Source: Nostoc sp. FACHB-280
Lineage (GTDB): Bacteria > Cyanobacteriota > Cyanobacteriia > Cyanobacteriales > Nostocaceae
Assembly: GCF_014697615.1 (NCBI RefSeq)
Contig: NZ_JACJSD010000032.1
Coordinates: 18,318 to 82,317, forward strand
Direction: 5' to 3'
Length of the DNA stretch: 64,000 bases
The position numbers were made by a program, and so were the translations under genes. Positions 58,265 through 64,000 of the stretch are shown piece after piece. The notes beneath the pieces are model-generated. The model ran no database searches. It was not told the DNA's origin and saw nothing but the letters and a program-made list of their open reading frames with translations. Positions within the stretch are counted from its first letter, which is position 1, and each line of letters begins with the position of its first letter.

Positions 58265-58945
58265 TTGTTGAACACACTATTGATTACTGGGACTGACACA
58301 GAAGCAGGCAAAACTGTTTTAACTACAGCATTAGCCGCTTATTGGCAAAAATATTATCCACAGCGTCATTGGGGAATTATGAAGCCAATACAATCGGGAA
58401 TTGGCGATCGCGAGTGGTATCAAAATCTGTTTAAGCTAGAACAATCCCCGGAAGAAATTACGCCGTTGTATTTTCAAGCGCCTTTAGCACCACCCATCGC
58501 CGCCGCTAGAGAAAATCGCCCAGTTGATTTAGCTGTGGTGTGGAAAACATTGTGTGAGTTGCGATCGCGCTATGAGTTTTTGTTGGTAGAATCTGCTGGT
58601 GGGTTGGGTTCACCAGTTACTAATGAGTTGACGGTGGCTGATATTGCTGGCGAATGGCGTTTACCCACAGTCTTAGTCGTCCCTGTTAGATTAGGCGCAA
58701 TATCTCAAGCTGTGGCGAATGTGGCTTTAGCTAGACAGTCACGGGTAAATCTCATAGGTATTGTGCTGAACTGCATTCAACCCCGTACTGATGCAGAGAT
58801 TACCGACTGGACACCAAAAGAAGTCATTGAATCATTTACACATCTCCCCGTTTTGGGTTGCTTACCTTATTTTGATAACCCCACAGATTTGGATCAACTT
58901 GCCCAAGCTGCATCTAATTTAGATTTAGAAACGCTAAATATTTAA
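58265..58945 (+). CDS. bioD: Dethiobiotin synthetase
   Basis: ATP-dependent carboxylation of diaminopelargonic acid to dethiobiotin in biotin synthesis. 226 residues: P loop LLITGTDTEAGKTVLTTAL, substrate loop MKPIQSG, VESAGGLGSPVTNE (VEGAGG type) and VVPVRLGAISQAVANV. The frame has no ATG near the start; TTG at 58265 or 58268 is used. Other bio genes are not adjacent. Good domain conservation from the first residues supports the start. Confidence 0.9.
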   Translation: MLNTLLITGTDTEAGKTVLTTALAAYWQKYYPQRHWGIMKPIQSGIGDREWYQNLFKLEQSPEEITPLYFQAPLAPPIAAARENRPVDLAVVWKTLCELRSRYEFLLVESAGGLGSPVTNELTVADIAGEWRLPTVLVVPVRLGAISQAVANVALARQSRVNLIGIVLNCIQPRTDAEITDWTPKEVIESFTHLPVLGCLPYFDNPTDLDQLAQAASNLDLETLNI

Positions 58946-59184
58946 GGAAATATTAAACTGAGAAAATAGCCTCAAGTGAGTTCGACTAATTTCTAAACCC
59001 CTCTCCAAACCTCTCCCCCGCAAGGAGAGAGGCTTTGAATCTTGCCCCCCTTCTCTCGTAGGGAAGGGTTGGGGGTTAGGTTTGAGAGAAAGTTGCACAC
59101 CACGTTAACTAAAGGAGTTAGGGAGAGGTTCATCGAACTCACATTAGCCCAATCTCAGCCGTCTTCTAGCAGTTTGTTGTCAAA
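58946..59184. repeat. Dispersed repeats between bioD and amidohydrolase
   Basis: AACCCCTCTCCAAACCTCTC (from 58997) with GCAAGGAGAGAGG forms a hairpin, followed at 59042-59102 by CCTTCTCTCGTAGGGAAGGG, TTGGGGGTTAGGT and AGTTGCACACCA, the same family as 45812-45872. Confidence 0.65.
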
Positions 59185-60471
59185 ATGGTTTCCACATTCC
59201 CCAGTTCTTATTCTGTTGATTTATCCCGTGTGCGGCTTTCTATTCGCACATTGCAACCACAATTAGTAGAGTGGCGGCGGCGACTACATCAACAACCAGA
59301 ATTAGGCTTTCAAGAAAAACTAACGGCTGAGTTTGTCGCTAGTAAATTGCAAGCCTGGGGAATTGAACATCAAACTGGTATTGCAAAAACTGGTATTGTT
59401 GCCACTATTAAGGGGACTAAACTCAGCACTGACACTTCGACTACTCCGGCTGCGCTCAGTACAAGTACACTCAGCACTCAGCACTCAGCACTCAGCACTG
59501 AAAAAGTCTTAGCAATTCGGGCAGATATGGATGCTTTGCCCATTCAAGAATTGAACGAAGTACCCTATAAATCGCAGCATGATGGCATTATGCACGCTTG
59601 TGGACATGATGGACATACAGCGATCGCACTAGGTACAGCATACTATCTCCAACAGCATCGAGAAGACTTTTCGGGGACTGTGAAAATTATCTTCCAGCCA
59701 GCCGAAGAAGGGCCGGGAGGTGCAGAACCAATGATTGCGGCTGGAGTACTAAAAAACCCTGATGTGGATGCCATTATTGGTTTACACCTGTGGAATAATC
59801 TCCCCTTGGGAACTGTCGGTGTTCGTGCTGGAGCGTTGATGGCGGCGGTGGAATTATTCAACTGCACAATTTTAGGCAAAGGTGGACATGGTGCAATTCC
59901 CCATCAAACCGTTGATTCGATTGTCGTTGCAGCGCAGATTGTCAACGCCCTACAAACCATTGTCGCCCGGAATGTTAACCCCATCGATTCCGCAGTGGTG
60001 ACTGTCGGCGCACTGCACGCAGGTACAGCACATAATGTCATTGCTGATACTGCAAATATGAAAGGCACAGTGCGCTATTTTAACCCCGCATTTGCAGGCT
60101 TTTTTAAACAACGCATCGAGCAAATCATTGCCGGAATTTGTCAGAGTCATGGTGCAAACTATGACTTAGAATATTGGAGTTTATATCCGCCAGTAATTAA
60201 CGATGCGGGAATTGCAGAATTAGTGCGATCGATTGCCGAAGAAGTGGTAGAAACGCCAGTAGGAATTGTGCCAGAATGCCAAACAATGGGCGGCGAAGAT
60301 ATGTCTTTCTTCTTACAAGAAGTTCCCGGCTGTTATTTCTTTCTTGGTTCTGCTAATCCCGAAAAAGATTTAGCTTATCCTCATCATCATCCGCGATTTG
60401 ATTTTGATGAAACTGTCTTACCAATGGGTGTGGAAATATTCATCCGTTGCGTGGAGAAGTTTTTTAGTTGA
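59185..60471 (+). CDS. M20D-family amidohydrolase (N-acyl amino acid / IAA-conjugate hydrolase type)
   Basis: 428 residues. LVEWRRRLHQQPELGFQE opens the domain; metal ligands lie in MHACGHDGHTA, EEGPGGAEPMI, GLHLWN and MGGEDMSFF, and the dimerisation lid domain (GGHGAIPHQTVDS) is present. The enzyme releases amino acids from N-acyl or auxin conjugates; substrate not certain. Residues ~78-106 (STDTSTTPAALSTSTLSTQH...) are encoded by a TGCTGAG-type heptamer repeat plus CTCCGGCTGCGCTCAGTAC, both intergenic families, read in frame in the loop before VLAIRADMDALP. The ISL3 element inserted right after its stop codon. Confidence 0.9.
   Translation: MVSTFPSSYSVDLSRVRLSIRTLQPQLVEWRRRLHQQPELGFQEKLTAEFVASKLQAWGIEHQTGIAKTGIVATIKGTKLSTDTSTTPAALSTSTLSTQHSALSTEKVLAIRADMDALPIQELNEVPYKSQHDGIMHACGHDGHTAIALGTAYYLQQHREDFSGTVKIIFQPAEEGPGGAEPMIAAGVLKNPDVDAIIGLHLWNNLPLGTVGVRAGALMAAVELFNCTILGKGGHGAIPHQTVDSIVVAAQIVNALQTIVARNVNPIDSAVVTVGALHAGTAHNVIADTANMKGTVRYFNPAFAGFFKQRIEQIIAGICQSHGANYDLEYWSLYPPVINDAGIAELVRSIAEEVVETPVGIVPECQTMGGEDMSFFLQEVPGCYFFLGSANPEKDLAYPHHHPRFDFDETVLPMGVEIFIRCVEKFFS
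59425..59502. repeat. Heptamer repeat array inside the amidohydrolase gene
   Basis: Copies of CAGCACT (ACTCAGCACTCAGCACTCAG, 59469-59500) form a tandem heptamer array; its complement TGCTGAG is found between genes at 11579-11596. It adds ~29 residues to the protein without breaking the frame. Confidence 0.75.
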
Positions 60472-61906
60472 AAATTTTTGGCTCTCCCAGAGTAGTTATG
60501 TTAAAATACTATAAATAAATTAAATATATCTCAATAAAATTAGCAGTAATTGATGGCAAAAGCCCAGGCAGAGAAGGAAGTACACAAGCAATTGAGAATA
60601 TAAAATACAAGAGATGTTAAAAATAAAATTAGTATTTTAATAAATATGCCTTCTAATCCCTTACTTCATTTTATTACTAAAGTTATGAATATTGAAGATA
60701 TCAAAGTATTGAATTATGATTTTATCACTGATGATGAAATCGTAATTGAAATCCAAAATCAATCAAAAGTTAGTCAGTGTCCTCGGTGTGGAAAAACAAC
60801 TAATAAAACTCATCAAAATCATTGGTATATAGTCAGAGATATACCCATGAGTGACTATCAAGTATTTTTAAAAGTAAATCGTCGGCAATTAAAGTGTACA
60901 GAATGCCAAAAAGTATTTAGTGAGAAACTATCTTTTGTAAAAAGTAGAAGAACCTATACGAAAAGATTAGCGAACAAAGTAATTAAGGAAGTGTTAGAAA
61001 CTGATGTAGAGAATGCAGCCCGAAGAAATAGAATGAGTTCATCTGAGATAGAAACAATATTAAAAGAATTAGAATCAGAACTACTAAAAGAAAAACCTAA
61101 CCAGATAAAAAAGCTAGGAATAGATGAAATCGCACAATTAAAAGGAGGAAAGAATTATGCAGCAGTATTAGTAGATTTAGAAACAAGAAGACCGATAGCA
61201 TTGTTAGAGAAGAGAAATAAAGCGATTATAGCAGAATACTTATCCAGTTTGGGTTCAGAGGTATTAAATCAAATAGAAGAAGTCAGCATAGACTTATGGG
61301 TACCATATAAAAGTTTAATCCAAGAAATGCTACCGAATGCTCAAGTAGTAGCAGATAAATTCCATGTCATGAAACAAATAAATCAGGAGTTAGACGCAAG
61401 AAGAAAACAGGAAAAAAGAGCAGCCTTAAAAATTAAAAACCGCCAAGAAAGAGACAAGAGATTAGCTGGCTTAACTCACAGTAAATACCCTTTATTGAAG
61501 AAAAAAGAATGCCTCAGTGATGAGGAACAAGCTCAGATATATTTACTCCAAAAAGTTGCTCCGGAATTAGGAGAAATGTATCGAAATAAAGAAGCAATTA
61601 GAGATATATTTGAAAGTTCCATAACCAGTGATGAAGCTTTAGATAAATTCCTGGAATGGACTCAAGCAGCTTATAAATTATTCCCCAAAAGTTGTCGAAC
61701 TATCAGTAGATGGATAGATGAAATTCTTGCTTATTTTGATCACCGAACTACTCAAGGTATTGTTGAAGGAATTAATCAGAAGATTAAGCTAATTAAACGC
61801 AGAGCTTATGGCTTAACTAACTTTAATAGTTTTAGACGAAGAGTTTTACTAAATTGGTATTTCTGTTGTTAATTTTACATATCTAATCTGGGAGAGCCAA
61901 ATTTTT
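60472..61906. mobile_element. ISL3-family insertion sequence with 8-bp target duplication
   Basis: The element spans 60480-61898 (1419 bp). Terminal inverted repeats GGCTCTCCCAGA (60480-60491) and TCTGGGAGAGCC (61887-61898) are perfect over 12 bp. AAATTTTT at 60472-60479 and 61899-61906 is an exact 8-bp duplication, as ISL3 elements make. It landed directly after the stop codon of the amidohydrolase and broke no gene. Perfect ends and an intact transposase point to recent insertion. Confidence 0.93.
60646..61872 (+). CDS. ISL3 family transposase
   Basis: 408 residues, full length. N-terminal zinc finger CPRCGKTT...CTECQKVF, a helix-turn-helix region, then the DDE core: first Asp in KLGIDEIAQLKGGKNYAAVL, second in VSIDLWVPYK, and Glu in RTTQGIVEGINQKIKLIKR. 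VADKFHVMKQIN is also a family mark. Base composition (AT-rich, A-heavy) differs from neighbouring genes, as expected for a transferred element. Confidence 0.95.
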   Translation: MPSNPLLHFITKVMNIEDIKVLNYDFITDDEIVIEIQNQSKVSQCPRCGKTTNKTHQNHWYIVRDIPMSDYQVFLKVNRRQLKCTECQKVFSEKLSFVKSRRTYTKRLANKVIKEVLETDVENAARRNRMSSSEIETILKELESELLKEKPNQIKKLGIDEIAQLKGGKNYAAVLVDLETRRPIALLEKRNKAIIAEYLSSLGSEVLNQIEEVSIDLWVPYKSLIQEMLPNAQVVADKFHVMKQINQELDARRKQEKRAALKIKNRQERDKRLAGLTHSKYPLLKKKECLSDEEQAQIYLLQKVAPELGEMYRNKEAIRDIFESSITSDEALDKFLEWTQAAYKLFPKSCRTISRWIDEILAYFDHRTTQGIVEGINQKIKLIKRRAYGLTNFNSFRRRVLLNWYFCC

Positions 61907-62098
61907 CTGTTGAAACCATATCCCGCCTAGAACTAAAGTTCCAGGCTAATAGCCAAAGTCCACTCAAGTGGACTGGATTTTTTATAGAGTCCTCTTTAGA
62001 GGACTTGCGCTATGAGACTCGGAATTAATTCCGAGGCTTTATTTTGCGTCTTTGCGTGAGCTTTTGCTAATATCATCAGCCACACAAAAATATTAAAT
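61907..62098. repeat. Multi-palindrome repeat between the two IS elements
   Basis: Four short palindromes in a row: GAACTAAAGTTC (61930-61941), AGTCCACTCAAGTGGACT (61957-61974), AGTCCTCTTTAGAGGACT (61988-62005) and GGAATTAATTCC (62021-62032). Similar chains of palindromes are dispersed in Nostoc-like genomes; no gene is coded. Confidence 0.65.
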
Positions 62099-62163
62099 TA
62101 AGTAGCTCAACCTAATTAAAGCGAAAACGCTCAACAACATAACCGTGATGTGTTGCCCTAGCT

Positions 62164-62742
62164 TCAACACCAGCCATAATTGCACAAGCACTCATCATAT
62201 TCGTCATCAAAAACTTGTCCTGACAATTCATCACGCTTGAGATGTAACCACTCATCTTCTATGCGATTAAGCTGGGGACTATAGGGTGGCAAGAAAAATA
62301 GATATAGTCCCTGCTGTTGCCAGTCGTCAATTCGAGAACGCACCAAATGGCTTTTATGAACAGAGGCATTATCCAGCATCATGACAGTGATTTGCCCAGT
62401 TTGTTGAAGATGTTGCAAGGCTTTTTGTGCCTGCCATTCCATCAGTTGTAGATGAGTAGATGTTTTGAGCGTGCCTAACATCAAAGCGTAATCAAAGCGA
62501 ACTTTTTGCTCCAACACAGCCCAAATATTTATTCGTCGTCCACGCCTTTTTCTTTGCCCAATTCGCTTTTGTACTCCACTACGAGCATAACTGTACTCAG
62601 TTGGGCTTTGGCAACATGAGCCAGATTCATCAAGATAAATTAATCGCAGTATTCCCAAGCTTGACCACAGTTTTAACATCTCCCAATCTAGCCGCTTGGC
62701 AAAAGCATACTCCTGTTTTACAGGTGGTGGGCTGGAGCGCAT
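62164..62742 (-). CDS. IS630 transposase, DDE part (ORF B)
   Basis: 192 residues with the catalytic triad: Asp in IYLDESGSC, Asp in MMLDNASVHKS and Glu in PQLNRIEDEWLHLK. The first visible ATG is at 62742 (MRSSPPPVKQ); the homology TWKRMRSSP starts a few codons earlier but is preceded in this frame by a TAG (62756-62754). Probably made by frameshifting from ORF A, or disabled by the stop. Confidence 0.85.
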   Translation of the reverse strand: MRSSPPPVKQEYAFAKRLDWEMLKLWSSLGILRLIYLDESGSCCQSPTEYSYARSGVQKRIGQRKRRGRRINIWAVLEQKVRFDYALMLGTLKTSTHLQLMEWQAQKALQHLQQTGQITVMMLDNASVHKSHLVRSRIDDWQQQGLYLFFLPPYSPQLNRIEDEWLHLKRDELSGQVFDDEYDECLCNYGWC

Positions 62743-63161
62743 TCGTTTCCATGTCTAGCCTTTTTTTTGACTAATCGGCGCACTTGTTCCTTCCCCACCT
62801 TGACTCCACAAGCCTGCTCCCATTTTTTTTGAAGTTGCGCCGCACTATAACGCCGAGGTTCTTCTAACCATTGCTCCATCTGCTGCCAATGACTATCCGT
62901 CCATTTACGCTTGCGTCCACGCCCATCTGCTTCCCAAAGCCCCTCAATTCCTCCACTCAGCCATCTATGAATTGCTTGGCGCACTGTTTGGTCTGCCCAA
63001 TTCCAATACTCGGCTATCTGCTTTACCTTCCATCCACGCGCATTTAAACGCACCACACTTGCCCTCTGCTTTACCCGATGTGGTACTCCATCTTTCATAC
63101 TCAACTCTAAAAGAGCTTTGTTTTCTTCTTGACTCAGTTTTATTTGTAGTGATGCTGGCAT
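62718..63161 (-). CDS. IS630 DNA-binding part (ORF A)
   Basis: 147 residues with two helix-turn-helix regions: GWKVKQIAEYWNWADQTVRQ and a second from KWTDSHWQQMEQW to YSAAQLQKKW. It ends out of frame with ORF B after VRRLVKKK, where an A8 run (minus strand of 62761-62768) offers a slippage site. Confidence 0.85.
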   Translation of the reverse strand: MPASLQIKLSQEENKALLELSMKDGVPHRVKQRASVVRLNARGWKVKQIAEYWNWADQTVRQAIHRWLSGGIEGLWEADGRGRKRKWTDSHWQQMEQWLEEPRRYSAAQLQKKWEQACGVKVGKEQVRRLVKKKARHGNECAPAHHL

Positions 63162-63214
63162 TTTTATGGTTGAGATGCACTGCCACTTATTTTACGGTTT
63201 ATTTGGTTGAGCTA

Positions 63215-63514
63215 CTTAATTCCCGGATAGGGAAGTAGCGCCGCTACGAAAACTAGTTGACGCACTTTTACCGCTTCTGCAACCAAAGGAATTATCGTAC
63301 CAGCCATTGAGTGACCGACTAAAACAATATCATCATCTGTTTTAGGCACTACTTTAATCACTGCATCTGCAAATTGAGACAAAGTAGTAGAAGCATTTTC
63401 AATTGGCAAATCCATTGCTAAAGTTGTGTGACCCTGAGATTCTAAGTAAGGCGTTAGCAAATTCCAACACCAAGTTCCTTGAAAAGCACCGTGAACTAGG
63501 CAAAAAAGACTCAT
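63215..63514 (-). pseudogene. N-terminal part of an alpha/beta hydrolase cut by IS630
   Basis: 98 native residues: FCLVHGAFQGTWCWN (oxyanion HGxxxG-like loop), IVLVGHSMAGTIIPLVAEA (nucleophile GHSMAG) and LVFVAALLPYPGI. The reading then enters the IS630 end and stops after one Lys (TAG at 63214-63212). The acid and His parts are missing. The family is ~230 residues, and the missing part corresponds to the fragment at 34070-34450. Confidence 0.8.
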
Positions 63515-63739
63515 ATAGCAATCTTATTTGATTTCTAAACTACTGGTTGAGGTAGGGAGTAGATTTGTTTGTAATTCATTTAGGACAGGACTGCTATCTT
63601 AAATATTAAATTGAATAGGTTTTAATGATGGATTGACTGAGAAAAGTTTAGCTTCATTTAAATCCCTACTTTTAGATATATGACTATTTACACTGTTGTT
63701 AGTTAAGCTAAAACTAGATACTACAACAGGTACAAAGAT

Positions 63740-63895
63740 ATGAATAAAACATTAATCAATAGTGTGATTTTTACAATGTTAATTTTGTTGATTTTTTCTC
63801 CTTTTGCTGCTCTTGCTAGTTTAATGATTGTTTTGCTCATAGCAGCAACTTTTTGGTTTATAGCGTTTTCCAGTCTAATGAGATACAGTAATTAG
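63740..63895 (+). CDS. Small membrane protein, 51 aa
   Basis: MNKTLINSVIFTMLILLIFS then two hydrophobic stretches to WFIAFSSLMRYSN; two membrane helices are likely. Only a weak ribosome-binding site is seen (GGTACAAAGAT). Not recognised. It lies between the hydrolase remnant and a second IS630-type element. Confidence 0.45.
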   Translation: MNKTLINSVIFTMLILLIFSPFAALASLMIVLLIAATFWFIAFSSLMRYSN

Positions 63896-63923
63896 ATAAG
63901 ATATAGATTATGAGAAGATATAA

Positions 63924-64000
63924 ATGAAAGCATACTCACTTGACTTTCGGCAGAAAATAATTGATGCGTACTTAGAGGGTGGGATCTCACAAAGACAGTT
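63924..64000 (+). CDS. IS630-type transposase, N-terminus only (cut by right edge)
   Basis: MKAYSLDFRQKIIDAYLEGG followed by ISQRQ is the start of the helix-turn-helix region of IS630-family ORF A proteins. It differs from the transposase at 62.1-63.2 kb, so it is a second element. Only 25 codons are in the window. Confidence 0.75.
   Translation, partial: MKAYSLDFRQKIIDAYLEGGISQRQ

Larger units (their letters stand above)
62099..63218. mobile_element. IS630-family insertion sequence
   Basis: The element spans 62101-63216 (1116 bp). Ends AGTAGCTCAACC and GGTTGAGCTACT are inverted copies, extending with mismatches for ~30 bp. It is flanked on both sides by TA (62099-62100, 63217-63218), as expected for IS630/Tc1 insertion. 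It carries two overlapping frames on the minus strand. On the right it cuts into an alpha/beta hydrolase; the left flank is not the continuation of that gene. Confidence 0.9.

Overview
The window looks like chromosome from a filamentous, probably heterocyst-forming, cyanobacterium (Nostocales type). Evidence: very frequent HIP1 octamers (GCGATCGC), a thylakoid NDH-1 subunit (ndhD), a CcbP-type calcium-binding protein, a cyanophycinase-like peptidase, a cyanobacteriochrome-type GAF domain, and the many short palindromic and tandem repeats common between Nostoc-like genes. No rRNA, tRNA or CRISPR array was recognised.

Layout. 1-6.2 kb: a bacterial alpha-2-macroglobulin lipoprotein (cut by the left edge) diverges from pbpC. 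6.4-9.5 kb: two-gene operon with an ethylene-receptor-like hybrid kinase and a receiver-kinase. 9.7-15.2 kb: small proteins, Rieske ferredoxin, a ferrochelatase-like protein with a natural octahistidine tail, an alpha/beta-hydrolase-like protein and an MFS transporter. 15.4-27 kb: ilvB with an added C-terminal zinc ribbon, cyanophycinase-like peptidase, glycosyltransferase, secreted NPCBM-like protein, lepA, a small RHH-like protein, a sensor kinase, proA. 27-29.3 kb: nucleoside hydrolase, cytosine deaminase and ribokinase, which together could turn cytidine into uracil, ammonia and ribose-5-phosphate. 29.5-38.6 kb: Tat-type amine oxidase, ccbP, acetyltransferase, patatin with an inserted domain, half of an alpha/beta hydrolase, MscS channel, ndhD, GNAT. 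38.8-45.8 kb: 2OG-Fe(II) oxygenase plus FAD oxidoreductase pair, a PD-(D/E)XK-like protein, a membrane coiled-coil/TPR protein, mutL. 46.3-54.8 kb: FIST sensor plus kinase, three tandem paralogous membrane proteins, then a REC-PAS kinase and a DXCF cyanobacteriochrome kinase. 55-60.5 kb: double nitroreductase (SagB-like), DUF4349 lipoprotein, nuclease-like protein, bioD, M20 amidohydrolase. 60.5-64 kb: an intact-looking ISL3 element with 8-bp target duplication, an IS630 element that truncates an alpha/beta hydrolase, a small membrane protein, and the start of a second IS630-type transposase.

The strongest leads are sensory: an ethylene-receptor-type input domain with the copper-binding Asp/Cys/His in register with plant ETR1, and a two-cysteine cyanobacteriochrome next to a receiver-kinase. 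Also notable: the two non-overlapping halves of an alpha/beta hydrolase at 34 kb (+) and 63 kb (-), which one ~29-kb inversion would rejoin; intergenic repeats that have entered reading frames (pbpC twice, amidohydrolase, ribokinase C-terminus); the patatin insertion; and the zinc-ribbon acetolactate synthase.
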